The notes under the pieces were generated by a model, which saw nothing but the letters and a program-made list of their open reading frames with translations, searched no databases and was not told the origin of the DNA. The position numbers were made by a program, and so were the translations under genes. From positions 160,701-224,700 of the forward strand of contig CBFFRP010000143.1 in assembly GCA_965644295.1 (NCBI GenBank): a stretch of 64,000 bases of DNA, in the 5' to 3' direction. Shown here piece by piece: positions 1-14,213 of the stretch. The DNA is from Paraphysomonas bandaiensis. Its lineage: Eukaryota; Chrysophyceae. Position 1 is the first letter of the stretch; every line of letters begins with the position of its first letter.

Positions 1-668
1 GTTTACGTGTAGAGCAAAGTTAACTTCAGTGAAATGTCCAATTCTAACAGTCAGGGCTAGAAAATTGTACATTGTAATACTATTGATCTACTGATAAATA
101 CATAAATAGCGTCCCATCAATAGTATAGTATAGTAAGCCGTTCAACAATAATATTGCATTATATTTATATATTAGTATAGCAATTGCCGGGAACCATGCA
201 CCAGGCCCAGTTTTACCTATCAACTATAATGAAGTCCTCTATACATTGATTGTGAGGCATTATAGTAAATAGTTTATGTGATTAGGCTGGTATACTGATA
301 TTGAATATGATGTAAAAGGTAGCAACTATAAATTATTTATAGCAGGCAATTTTTTAATTTAAACATTTGCTTGCAGCTTCGCGAACAGGTCCTTATAATT
401 GTTAATTGCTAATATTGTGGAGGAGAAATCTAGTGTTCGTGAATAAAGAATAAGGGCTATGAGCTGGACAAGGCATCCTTGTATCGCATGCAATTTAATG
501 AAGATATCATGCTTACGACAGCTTTCAATTCAGCAACGAAGGCGAGATGGCGCAAAAATATACAAAGTAATCCCGATTACTTAATATTTTAAACGTTCTG
601 TCAAGTTGACATAAAACATCACATATCAACGCCGGCAAATTTCGCGTTCAGACAGACGTATACGAAAA
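1..668. other. AT-rich non-coding DNA downstream of ETF alpha
   Basis: No convincing coding frame is visible. Positions about 64-182 resemble, with gaps, positions about 48520-48640: both carry an AATACTATTG block, the core TAGCGTCCCATCAATAGTAT and a TATATTAGTATG-like end. This is probably an old dispersed repeat. The rest is unremarkable AT-rich sequence after the ETF alpha stop codon. Confidence 0.5.
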
Positions 669-2037
<1,369 letters not shown>

Positions 2038-2538
2038 ATCAACTATAAGACAATTGCAGGACGAGCTGTTTCAACTTTAACAATAGCGAAGCAACGCAAA
2101 TGAGACGACTGTAAAGGAGCATGCGCATATATGTACAGTGTATATATATACTGTACATACAGCAGTAGGCTACCACCTACATATACACACACACCATCAG
2201 AGCACACAACTGGAACTGTATCCCCTATATGGGATATCAGCTTCCTACGTCACTGATAGGCCGGAGAAGATAATTCAGTTTAGACCTGCGACCGCTGAAG
2301 ATATAATTCGCCGCAAGAAAGAGGCAATACATCATACAGCAGTGTATACCACCATATCATACGCACCACACCAGGCCTGGTGCTGTGTACAAGAGACCAG
2401 CTCTCTGTATGACGGTGAGGTATCTCCGCATGTGTTGTGCGTGTACTTGTATGACATAACAACTCTGCAGTTACTTAATTAAACCAATACTGGGGCTCAT
2501 CACACTAACTTCTCGGTTTATTTTGTCATAACAAATTA
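2038..2538. promoter_or_regulatory. Shared upstream region of ETFA and the carboxylesterase
   Basis: This is the head-to-head intergenic region. It contains TA-rich stretches (about 2126-2160) and two copies of a CAGCAGT core within TACA-like flanks, at 2160-2166 and 2337-2343. The same core recurs upstream of many other genes in this window. A promoter role is inferred from position only. The open frames here look accidental. Confidence 0.4.
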
Positions 2539-4681
<2,143 letters not shown>

Positions 4682-5200
4682 AAAATATGTCTTCGCAGCA
4701 ACACGATTAGAGTATAAGCCCTCTAATGTCCTTGATTGGTACAATTAAGAGACTGTTAACTGGACTAAAAGTATGATTAGCTAGTGTAGAGTGCTATTGT
4801 CTGCAAATATATCAGGTTATGCGTCTTTATTGTAATACGCGGATCATTATTTAAAAAAATTTTGGATTTGCTATTACACACTGCATGTATTTTCAGCGGA
4901 AGTGGAAATACGAATTAGCAGCAATGAGCAAGACATATGTGCTGTCAGTAGCGCAGCCTCGCCGTTTTTTAGATAACTAGTGCAGTGCTAGTGGTTACGT
5001 GGCTACAATAAAATTTTCTTTTAGTCAAAAGTATATTGTTCCCTAGCCCTATGCATATAGCAGGGCTGCGTATCACTTAATTGACGGAGATTGTAGTCAA
5101 TTATAATTGCAATTATTACTTGCTGTCTCAATTTCAATTATCTGCAATTATTTAGTACTACAATACACCAGCTGCCATTATAGCTACCTCAACTGTCATT

Positions 5201-5370
5201 TCATTCCAGAGGCGACGATTCATGCGTTAAAATATAATTAGCTCTTAAATGTTGAGGAGTCACGCTCTTGCGCAAGCCCGTCATAACAATCGTAGCTCTA
5301 CTGAACAACCTTTCAACCTTATTTTGGTTGTAGCATGCAAGTGTTTCATGCTGCGGTAACGAGTTTGATG
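5201..5370 (-). pseudogene. hAT transposase C-terminal (dimerisation domain) relic
   Basis: Read on the minus strand, a frame ending at 5201 contains ACYNQNKVERLFSRA, then TGLRKSVTPQHLRANYI and a stop. This is the conserved end of the hAT-family transposase dimerisation domain (pattern VERLFS..R..L). Only about 55 codons remain. An in-frame stop lies just upstream, and a different frame is open over 5281-5592. No terminal repeats or 8-bp duplication were recognised, so this is a dead fragment. Confidence 0.6.
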
Positions 5371-7012
5371 GTTACGTCTTGCTTGCTTCCGCTGCCTGCT
5401 ACCATCAATCAAACGTTGCGCTGCGTCGTCATTCGGAAATAAACTTGCACCGTCAAAATCATCATCGAGCAAAAATATTTTAGTTTGATCCTTTGCCCTC
5501 CGAGTTACGGCTTCGTTGCCACATTGAATCTTCACGATTTTCGAAAGCAGCGTTATGAATAATAGCAGCACTACCGCCCAGATGACGCTCAATAATCGGG
5601 TGTCTTATGAAGAGTTCGTCAAACAATGTACAAACGTCGTGGAGGTCAAGATGGTGTTAACCTTACTTCTGTAATAGCAAGGACAGTAGTTGAAACAATT
5701 CCTATTCCTCCCGTATTGCACGAGCTTGGCGTGCACCTTTACAGTTGGCATTAGACTTAACACGTCGGAACTAAATTAGAATGATCGCATATGATTACAT
5801 AGAAGCAAGTAGCGGTCAATCACGGAAAATGTGGAGCCCCTTTTTTCCTACAGGACAAATCTTTATATTGCAGCCTCTTCGTTGCTATTATCATTTTCGT
5901 TCTCAAATAATAACACTCGTACAATGACTTCTGGTGCCAGTTTGTTGCTCATATCGCTAATTAATTAAATGAAATACTATGTGAGATATCCTATGAATAT
6001 TACAGTCTTTCACCAATCTTCTATTTTTATTCTAAAAATTGGATTTTTTAATAAAAATGCCGTTTTTTAGCAACTTTATAGCATAAAATGGTGGATTTTA
6101 ATATCAATTAATTGAAGCGAGCTGGAGTCCATTATAATTGCTATTGTGATTTGTTGTCCCAATTTCAATTATAGCAAATTTCAATAGTTGACAATATATT
6201 GCTATTAATTGAAAATCAATTAATTGATACACGCAGCGCCCCGCCATATAGTACGAAATTGAATACATGATACGAAAAGTTTCCTTAAAATGTAACATAG
6301 TTCCCCGACAACCCCTATGTTTTTACTCTTTTGTAAGATAGACGATGTACATCTACGCTGTTTACAAACATATAATAGCTTCGTCTGCGTAGTCCTCGGC
6401 ACTAGATTTAAAAATAACTTTTAGTCTACATCACAAATTGTGCTACAATACGAAGTAATATGTAGTATATAGTGTGTGTAGTGTATTATCTGCTAAACAG
6501 CCATGAAGCTAAAAGCTAAAGTATTCTGAAAGGTAGTAGACGAACGATATTGAAGAATGAATGATGGGCTCATGAGAACTAGCTACTGTTGGACGATTAA
6601 ACGCTGTATTTCAAGGTTTCTGAATTATAATTTTTTGCTTGAATAATATTCAGTATTCAGGGCTCGTAACAATTAATCGTTAATTTACTAGCGTTGTAAT
6701 ATATAATTAAAATATAGGGCCAGAAATTCGAACTGATCATTTAAAACTTTCTTCAATTAATTGTCAATTATTGCAATTTTAACTGGAATATTTTTAATGC
6801 AATCATTTTGAATGCGTATACTTTAGTTACTGCAAATAATCATAATTTCAAGTGAAATAGTGGAGCATGAAGTACGGGGAAAGATTTGATATTATTTCAA
6901 CGTGTGTGTGTCAATAGAATTACTGAAGGAAAATATCACCTCGAACTCTACAAAGTTCATACATATTAACAAACTCTTTACAAGGCTCCTAATCGCGAGC
7001 ATCATCTAGGTG

Positions 7013-7120
7013 CCCTCAACAAAGTCGGACTCGCACTTTTTCATGGTGTTTTGGGGGATAAGCACAGGAAATATTTCTTCAGGAAAATAACGTGAACCGC
7101 ACATATACAGTCAGCAGATA
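7013..7120. repeat. Dispersed repeat, copy 1
   Basis: About 108 bp closely matching 14620-14730. Shared stretches include CCTCAACAAAGTC, TGGGGGATAAG, ATTTCTTC and AACGTGA, and both end in CAGCAGAT. There is no coding potential, and terminal repeats are not apparent. Confidence 0.7.
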
Positions 7121-7822
7121 ACGTTCTGCCCAGTCATAGCCGAATGCTTGTGTGTTGTACAAGGGACACTGAAATATAAGACATTACTACTACTCATCTA
7201 GGCAACTATGCTGCTTTTGACAAGAGTCGAAGATAGCTATATATATATACGATATATGCGTATGCAATGTATCCAGAATGTATAATGGACTACAACCTGC
7301 GTCCTCAACTAATTGTTACCACATAGACCTTAATTCAGAGTTTATTTTATTGACCAACGTTTAGTTGAAATACTCGCACATATTTTTGGCACTGGTTACT
7401 ACAATGTTAGAAACAACAGTTTTCAAAAGAATTGGAACAGGTAAGAGTGGAGATGCTATACCTGTTTTATGCTCTGACAGTGTCATAGACATAATAATAC
7501 TTATATGAAGTCAATAGTCATACATCAGTTTGATTTGATTTCATCAAATCTAACCATCAGAGCATAACTATCCCTGTACTTCAATATCCCACATAAAAAT
7601 AATATACAGTACAATCCGAGTGTCCTTAGAAGCCACTATTAAACATGACCCAAAGACGCAAAACCAAGAATACATACAGCAGATAATATGTAAAGATATT
7701 TATATTTAAAGGTGATATCGCTACTATCATGAAAACTTCACAACAGTAACAACACTTTAATATTAGTCACAATACAAAAAGAGTCATGGCTACGATTATG
7801 TCGAATCGCATATTACCGTATA

Positions 7823-9354
7823 TTAAGCGTTGTCCGCAGCTTCACTTTCACCAGCGAGACAAGAAGTTGTTATATCATTGACAGTGCTACTTTCCATACT
7901 TGAGTCTCCCTCTGTAAGTACGATTACGCACGTACTGATACGCAATACATTGACATGAAATGTACTTGTATGTACTCAGTAAACACTTATACGATCAAGC
8001 ACGCATATGGCTTCAATGTGTCAAAAAGTTTCATCACGCACATCACTCACCAGTATCGCCGACATCTCCCTTCAACTCGTTGCCATTCTCATTCATGGGT
8101 GCCTGCCCTTCAGTTACACTTGGGCACCCCAGCTTTTCCCGCTCGGATGCCGTGAGAGGAAGACTTGTTGGACGAGCTGCAATGTAGATAAGCGTACGCT
8201 ACACACAGTGCGCAAAACTCACGTATATCAATTTTTTCTACCAGCCCGGAGACGTCGTTGTCTTCGCTCAATATTGCACCCTTGCTAGTTTTGCTAAAAG
8301 TAGCGCTGCGGCGTTTTCCTGCAGAACTCTCACAGCGGGGGCGCGTCAACGTAGTCTATACACTGATCACAAACTACAACAGCATAGTCACAGGCAGACT
8401 TACATGCACCAGTTCGCCATCAGCAGACTGATTCGGAACTGTCACTGACCGACTCCTCGATGCAGTGCTCTCCGACGAGGGGGGCACAGTAAATGACGGT
8501 CGTGGACCGCCTGGTACTAGTGCACCAACATTAATTTTCCCAAACAAACTTGGATCAAGCTTCGAGGTCCGTCTGCTTGTCTTCATACCAGCAGTACCAG
8601 AATTATCCGGCACAACTAACGACGCAGCTCTCTCTTTCACCGACATACCCACTCCAGATGGCTTAGATACATCCTCTTTATCAGCATCCGTTGATGACTG
8701 TGATGTTGATACTGACTGAGATTGGGGTGTTCCTGAGCCAACTGAAGAGCCTGCCTTCATCAGTGCGGCTCTCTCTTTCACCGACATACCCACTCCGGAC
8801 GGCTTAGATACATCCTCTTTATCAGCATCCGTTGATGACTGTGATGTTGATACTGACTGAGATTGGGGTGTTCCTGAGCCAACTGAAGAGCCTGCCTTCA
8901 TCAGTGCGGCTCTCTCTTTCACCGACATACCCACTCCAGATGGCTTAGATACATCCTCTTTATCAGCATTCGTTGATGACTGTGATGTTGATACTGACTG
9001 AGATTGGGGTGTTCCTGAGCCAACTGAAGAGCCTGCCTTCATCAGTGCGGCTCTCTCTTTCACCGACATACCCACTCCAGACGGCTTCGGTGTAGTCTCA
9101 CTCCCAGATGACTCACTGGACTTGTTCGTCGACAATACAGCGGAGGTAGAGGTTATAGAAGCCGCTCTCTCTTTCACAGACATCCCACTACTGTGAGATG
9201 AAGAGACATTCCCACTGCTTCCTTCATTTGTATTACTCGAAGATATGTTTATGTTGGCTACAGTGGCTCTGTGTTTGCGAGGGCTCGGCACTGGCTGATC
9301 CTCAGTGCTCGTTGATTTCTTATTAAACGCAGCTATTCTATCTCTCACTGACAT
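7823..9354 (-). CDS. Low-complexity Ser-rich protein with repeated MSVKER motifs
   Basis: Four exons (7823-7911, 8051-8176, 8223-8355, 8404-9354) join in phase to 432 aa. Function not recognised. The protein opens with MSVRDRIAAFNKK, and the motif MSV[KR][DE]R plus two alanines recurs six times, starting at residues 1, 58, 96, 143, 190 and 237. Residues 96-236 are three near-identical 47-aa units rich in Ser, Gln and Thr. The rest is disordered, with basic Pro/Ser patches and an acidic C-terminus. Short amphipathic helices in disordered proteins often act as linear docking motifs, which may be the role of the KER segments; that is inference. The fourth intron is unusually long (139 nt). The start is the first ATG, where the first motif copy begins. 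A 408-bp microsatellite separates it from the EF-hand gene. Confidence 0.75.
8647..9069 (-). repeat. Three tandem 141-bp coding repeats
   Basis: Three consecutive 141-bp units inside the MSVKER gene each encode 47 residues. They differ by only a few substitutions (for example Asn/Asp in one unit, and silent changes such as CCGGAC versus CCAGAT). In-frame length and near identity point to recent duplication. Confidence 0.9.
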
Positions 9355-9536
9355 TTTATTAAGATGATTGGAATAACTGAAAAGTTGAAACCTCTACTCA
9401 TACGACAGTAAGGGAGCCGCGATGGTATGTGTATCTACCCATCTAGATTCGATACCAATTCGAAGCAACCATCATACACACATCTCCATATATACTTAGC
9501 TGTATATATGGGCATACAATACATGGATATTGCTGG

Positions 9537-9944
9537 TATGTATGTATGTATGTATGTATGTATGTATGTATGTATGTATGTATGTATGTATGTATGTATG
9601 TATGTATGTATGTATGTATGTATGTATGTATGTATGTATGTATGTATGTATGTATGTATGTATGTATGTATGTATGTATGTATGTATGTATGTATGTATG
9701 TATGTATGTATGTATGTATGTATGTATGTATGTATGTATGTATGTATGTATGTATGTATGTATGTATGTATGTATGTATGTATGTATGTATGTATGTATG
9801 TATGTATGTATGTATGTATGTATGTATGTATGTATGTATGTATGTATGTATGTATGTATGTATGTATGTATGTATGTATGTATGTATGTATGTATGTATG
9901 TATGTATGTATGTATGTATGTATGTATGTATGTATGTATGTATG
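9537..9944. repeat. Perfect (TATG)n microsatellite, about 102 copies
   Basis: There are 408 bp of uninterrupted TATG between two divergently transcribed genes (starts at 9354 and 10161). All long open frames here are artefacts of the repeat (MYVC and IHTY periodicity). A similar array lies at 61475-61622. Confidence 0.98.
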
Positions 9945-10160
9945 GTACACATAGAGGACCAGCAGCAGATTCAGAATGTGAAACGGCAATTGCAGTGGTA
10001 TGTGTATGTGTATGTGTATCTGGATGCTGGTGTCATATTTACCGCATTTCTTTCATGCAGCTGTAAGAAGCGTAGACTCTTCTAGTTGTCAGAGTTATCG
10101 CTTAGATAGATTTCCCATTTCCGCAGTCCAGTTATAGTAAGCAACTCAACAGGTATAGTT

Positions 10161-10745
10161 ATGGGCGCCGACAGTAGTAAAATGGGCATCTCTGCGATTG
10201 CCATAGTCTCTGGAATCGAGAAAGAACACATACTCAAACTTCGTACCAGCTTTCAAAACTTCTGTGATAACTCTGGAGAAGTCAGTGTTGTATCTAGAGC
10301 TGACTTTGACAGCGCTCTCAAATCATTAGAAGGCCTAGAGCCCTCGGACGTTGAGTTGCTGGACAGACTTTTCATTTTACTCGATGAGTCCGGTGATTGC
10401 AAGATTGATTATAAGGACTTCCTTGTGGGTACGGCGGCTTTAATCACAGGAACTGTGTCTGAAAAAATTCTTTTCGCGTTTAACGTTTACGATGAAAGCG
10501 ATTCAGGGGAAGTGATGTCCGGTGATATGAAAAAAATATTTACTGCTCTCAATGCAGTTGCGAGCTTCTTTGGAGATCCTGTTATGACTCCAACCCAAAT
10601 AAAAGAATTGGTTATTGATGTATTTAAACAGGGTTCCAGCCCCTCTGCACCTCTTCGTTATGAAGATCATTTAGAAGTCATATCTTCGCACCCTGTAGTT
10701 TCCCAGTTTGTGAATGGCAAGGGCAGTGTACGCTTTGGGCGATGA
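10161..10745 (+). CDS. EF-hand calcium sensor of the calcineurin B/NCS/calaxin type
   Basis: Single-exon 194-aa protein. The N-terminus is MGADSSK, a plausible N-myristoylation signal (Gly2, small residue at position 6). One EF-hand loop is clear, D75-ESGDCKIDYK-D86, with Asp rather than the usual Glu at position 12. A second, weaker loop begins at Asp111 (DESDSGEVMSGD), also ending in Asp. The spacing (helix-loop-helix, then a GT.SEKILFAFNVYD segment before the next loop) is that of calcineurin B, neuronal calcium sensors and the ciliary protein calaxin. Ca2+-dependent binding to a kinase, phosphatase or dynein target is the family role. The partner here is unknown. Reduced Ca2+ affinity is possible from the Asp at position 12. 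Confidence 0.8.
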   Translation: MGADSSKMGISAIAIVSGIEKEHILKLRTSFQNFCDNSGEVSVVSRADFDSALKSLEGLEPSDVELLDRLFILLDESGDCKIDYKDFLVGTAALITGTVSEKILFAFNVYDESDSGEVMSGDMKKIFTALNAVASFFGDPVMTPTQIKELVIDVFKQGSSPSAPLRYEDHLEVISSHPVVSQFVNGKGSVRFGR

Positions 10746-11657
10746 TGAACAGTAACACCCGATGCATCGTTATTGATGTAACGAATAAGCTGACCAGTTT
10801 TATATGTTTTGTTTCGCCCGAGCTGATGCGAGCAAATTGCCAATTATGTTAATAATAAGTCTTGTTTCTAACATCGTACTTCGGTTACCCGAATACTACA
10901 AGAGTGAAATTCATTAAGACTATTTTAAATCGTTTCAATGTTATTGTAGCTGGATCTTTGCTACTTCATTGAGTCGAAGTTGTATCCCTGTTGAGTAAGT
11001 GTAGGGCGGCGCATTCTTGACATTTCTGGTGGTTGGTGGGACGAAAAGGACTTCTACTTTCGTATTTCGTAGTGGTGAGTGCATCACTTGAGAAGCACTG
11101 CACTACTTTGATATTGGTTATATATATATGTAATAGCTCACAGGTCTACATTTTCACTGAAACGTGACTAGTTTAAGTCACTTATTTTTTGACGAGGCCA
11201 ATTGAACATTTTGACTAGGGTCAACAATAGACATTAATCAATAGACAATAGAGTGCTGGAATACGAATGTTTAGTGCTTGCGGCGACGCACAAGCAGCTT
11301 CTGTAGCGTTAAATAGTAGGATAATGGAATTTGTACGGATTAGTTATGGGTAGAGGTCTAACTAGCTAACTAGTATGTCTAGCATTCAACTAGCCACTAT
11401 ATTGGTACAGGTTTCTAACGCCTATTGCTAAATAAAAAGACTTTCAATATACGAATGTTTCTCTAAAATGACACTGTGAATACGTTAAATACAATGTAAA
11501 AACAGTAATACGTAGTCAAAGATACTATGTTATAGCTATAACTGTGAAACTGAAGTATTGTATCATGAATCATGACGATTCAAGATACGGAAGTTGAGCA
11601 GTGGTTGACAAGAACGAAATATACTATCATGTTGTTGACATGTACCAATGTTTTACA
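10746..11657. other. Non-coding region after the EF-hand gene
   Basis: No coding frame is supported. Positions about 11291-11450 are a diverged copy of a sequence at about 54841-54990 (shared AGCAGCTT, TAGCGTTA/TAGCATTA, TATAGTAGGATA and a CTATTGC...AAGACTTTCA end). Two adjacent GGGTTA units near 11884 are noted but too short to be telomeric. Confidence 0.45.
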
Positions 11658-11758
11658 TACTAAGTGTGAATAGAAGTAAGTGTTACTAAATGTAAATAGA
11701 AGTAAGTGTTACTAAGTGTGAATAGAAGTAAGTGTTACTAAGTTTCGAATGTAAGTGT
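11658..11758. repeat. 26-bp tandem repeat, about 3.9 copies
   Basis: Unit TACTAAGTGTGAATAGAAGT plus AAGTGT is repeated at 11658, 11684 and 11710, with a shorter diverged copy at 11736-11758. It abuts the left terminal repeat of the foldback element that follows. Confidence 0.85.
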
Positions 11759-12246
11759 TACTACGAGTGATGACAATTCGCTGTAGAGAACAAAGATATC
11801 ACCATATTGCCGAGTGATCTTGGAGGGACCTCTTTCACATAATAATATTTTCTCGACACCTAGGAGCCCCTGAGAGTAACGGAGGGTTAGGGTTAGCCGA
11901 GAGCGTGCTCTACGATGTTATGTTATTTGGGGTCGTATGGCTTCAAACTGAATATATTCTGCAGGTGTGAAGATATTCTTCAAACGAGTTCACTTCCTCC
12001 TCCAAAAACAACATTTTTGATTTTTGAGTGCCCATATCTCACGACACAGACAGAGTCACTATAAAGTTCAATATAACGAAATGTTCAGCATTTTATGGAC
12101 TATTTATTTCGTGTTAAAATCACAGTATTTTTATTGCTAAAATGAAAAAGTTATGGAATTAAACATAAAAGACACTTTTTCATATGATTTTTTTCATGAT
12201 TTTTGGCCTTTCTCTTCTCTACAGCGAATTGTCATCACTCGTAGTA
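11759..12246. mobile_element. MITE-like element with 32-bp perfect terminal inverted repeats
   Basis: The 32 bases at 11759-11790 (TACTACGAGTGATGACAATT followed by CGCTGTAGAGAA) are exactly the reverse complement of 12215-12246. The 424 bp between them have no long frame. Outside the left arm is TCGAATGTAAGTGT, and outside the right arm is TCGAATGTTAGTTA, a possible imperfect target duplication. No transposase is present. Either it is a non-autonomous DNA transposon, or the arms belong to a larger element including the AT-rich ORFs to the right. Confidence 0.65.
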
Positions 12247-12253
12247 TCGAATG

Positions 12254-12496
12254 TTAGTTAATGTAAAAATTGGAACAAACTAAAAAATTGCTAAGGAACA
12301 GATGGTAAAAAATATTCAATCCATCTTTAAATAACTCGTCTGCATGACAGTTCAAATCATCTTTGTCGTGTGACATGTAATAAACTTTGCCGTTCTCTCT
12401 ATAGAAGTATCTTAAATATCTATTTTCGCCTGTTTCTTTGTTATATACTCTCTCTTCACCATTCTTACTGATAAACTTTCTTTTATTAAAACTCAT
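12254..12496 (-). CDS. Small AT-rich ORF, possibly of viral or mobile-element origin
   Basis: 80-aa frame beginning MSFNKRKFISKNGEERVYN at 12496, lysine-, asparagine- and tyrosine-rich, with a repeated charged-aromatic pattern (RYLRYFYRENGKVYYMSH). Function not recognised. Codon choice (AAA, ATA, GAT) and base composition are far more AT-rich than the host genes nearby. It lies immediately beside the right arm of the 32-bp inverted repeat. It has an ATG preceded by a TATATA-rich tract and no introns. The style resembles genes of large DNA viruses, virophages or polinton-like elements, but no homology was recognised. Confidence 0.4.
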   Translation of the reverse strand: MSFNKRKFISKNGEERVYNKETGENRYLRYFYRENGKVYYMSHDKDDLNCHADELFKDGLNIFYHLFLSNFLVCSNFYIN

Positions 12497-12556
12497 TACT
12501 ATATATTATATATATATAATAATTCTTTATATTATTTTAAATTGTTTTATATTAAT

Positions 12557-12880
12557 TTATTTTTTCACATAGAAATCAGCATATACAAAATCAAGAAACT
12601 TTTTATCGTCTTTAACTTTGTTCTTCAAATATTCTACATCATCCCAATCTTTAATTTCGTTGTCTTTAAAACTCTTTATTGTTAAGTATCTATTGTCAAT
12701 GGTTTTTATAGATATGCTTATTTTATGTCTGTCTATTCCTTTATCATCTAACAATGCTTTATAAAGTTTTCTTATATCATTTATTTGAAGCTTATTCCCT
12801 GTTTTAGAGGTCTTATTCTCTTTGCTCCTAACTTGTATTTGCCTTTTGATACAATATCAACATCTTTAACCGTAAAAAGT
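12557..12880 (-). pseudogene. Frameshifted AT-rich ORF pair next to the above
   Basis: Two overlapping minus-strand frames read as fragments. The upstream one contains VKDVDIVSKGKYKLGAKRI and stops at about 12781. The second, in another frame, runs through INDIRKLYKALLDDKGIDR and YLTIKSFKDNEIKDWDD to a stop at 12557. Composition matches the neighbouring 80-aa ORF. A frameshift between the frames is the simplest reading; an intron or two overlapping genes are alternatives. No known family was recognised. Confidence 0.35.
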
Positions 12881-12947
12881 AGAAACAAACGATGGAGAAA
12901 GAAGTGTTAAATTAGCCGACGGAAATGTATTGGTTTCAGTGAGGTGG

Positions 12948-13200
12948 TCATGATTCCGTGAATTCTCCAGTTCGGCTGTTCGAGCTGCCACATGCTGCTG
13001 CTCGTTGAAATATTGATTCTGTTGCGCGAATATTAGTAACGATTTGAATCATTTCATCCAGTGTATCTGGACAAATAAGAGCATGCAATGTCTGATATAA
13101 GGGATCAGGACTGCGGTCTTCTTTTGTGATCGAATACTCTGCAGGATCGTCAGGCAAGGGAGTAAAATCTTCCTCCAGCTCCAGAGCGCAAGTAAAAATC
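12948..13200 (-). pseudogene. Possible retroelement gag-like fragment
   Basis: A minus-strand frame containing LPDDPAEYSITKEDRSPDP and PDTLDEMIQIVTNIRATES, then a stop. The TLDEMI...I segment loosely resembles the gag region of Ty3/gypsy-type elements. The frame is short, interrupted and partly duplicated (13142-13240). This is a weak call. Confidence 0.25.
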
Positions 13201-13240
13201 CAGGATCGTCAGGCAAGGGAGTTTTACTTGCGCTCTGGAG
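13142..13240. repeat. Nested direct and inverted repeats
   Basis: CAGGATCGTCAGGCAAGGGA plus GT occurs at 13142-13163 and again at 13201-13222. A 19-bp perfect inverted repeat (CTCCAGAGCGCAAGTAAAA at 13179-13197, its reverse complement at 13222-13240) overlaps them, leaving a 24-nt loop. This looks like a local template-switch rearrangement. Confidence 0.85.
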
Positions 13241-13836
13241 TATATTCTGGATGCATACGAGTGTATGTATGGGAGTTATATGAGCTCTACTGAGGATACC
13301 CTTCGTGCTAACGAGAACAAAAGCGTCTTGTCCAAAAAAGCATACCGCAGAAGCCAATCAGAAATGCATGGAGCTTGTCAATAAAAAAAGTGTCACTCCA
13401 ACAGTCACTGTGAGGACAAGAATCTTTGTAGTGATGATAACTCTGATTTGATTGCAGTGAAATTGTGATTGTATAGTAATAGCAAATGCTATGCGGCTGA
13501 CTAAAGTGTGACGTCGAACAGAACATTGAAGTATTGACAGGCACTGGTATAGGGCAGCGTTTTGGAACTCCAAGAAGCAGATTAGGGATGGCTTGAGGGA
13601 ACAAGTCATCGTTATCCAGCTGAAATCTTGATGTCATGTTGCTCATAATAAAAGAAACCGCAACTTCAATTTTGAAGTAGCGAATACCACGTACTTAGTT
13701 TTGTAATTTGGAATTTCAATAATAAAGCAATTTGAGAGAGAGAATACACTGTGAATTGTGCTATTATTAACTGTGAGTTTGTATAGCAAGCTTCAATACT
13801 AACTGTATATGCGGGAGAGCTGTTGTAAAGGTTTAG

Positions 13837-14213
13837 GCCTCATTATCGACACGATGAGCGTGACAAGTGGGTTCCCATGACATGTAGAAATGCGGAGAGT
13901 GTAGATGGAAGTGCACCAATTTGTGCTGTGTGTCTCGAGGTTGTTGAAGATGACGCAAGCACTATGCCTGTTAGTATTAGAGGGGAGTAAATAATTTGAA
14001 GTGCGCAGTGAAGTTCAGTCCGAGTACGTTGTTGATTTATGTGCTGATTTACAGTATGAAACCGTGTTTGAAATGGAAAAAGAAGACCATGCAGATGAGG
14101 CAGTGGATAAGCTCGACTTACTGCGCAATGCTCTCAGTCGTGGTAAAAAGAGAAATGCATCAGAAATGGCTTTCAACTCCAGAGACTGCCGGCTAGTGTC
14201 AGTTAATAAGTAG
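13837..14213 (+). CDS. Partial gene with a RING-like CxxC motif (5' end unresolved)
   Basis: Two exons (about 13837-13969 and 14019-14213) join in phase across a 49-nt GT-AG intron. The first encodes RHDERDKWVPMTCRNAES followed by PICAVCLEVVEDDAS, where the C-x-V-C-L-E string recalls the first metal pair of a RING finger. No matching His/Cys set follows, because the second exon is an acidic/basic helix-like tail (YVVDLCADLQYE, then LDLLRNALSRGKK) ending in a stop. An acceptor (GTTTAG) precedes the first exon, so there should be upstream exons, but I could not place them. It could be a degraded or misread gene. Confidence 0.35.

Larger units (their letters stand above)
4682..7822. other. Gene-poor AT-rich region
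   Basis: No multi-exon gene could be built here. The region contains a hAT transposase relic (5201-5370) and one copy of a dispersed repeat (7013-7120), listed separately. Segments near 5085-5160 and 6105-6195 are diverged copies of one AT-rich sequence with ATTATAATTGC and TCAATTTCAATTAT blocks. The remainder has short, frequently interrupted frames. Confidence 0.5.

Noticed and set aside
9427-10085. Several overlapping ORFs of 170-185 codons on both strands
   Set aside because: They are translations of the TATG microsatellite (MYVC and IHTY periodicity), not genes.
11884-11896. GGGTTAGGGTTA, telomere-like
   Set aside because: Only two units, and nothing else suggests a chromosome end or internal telomeric block.
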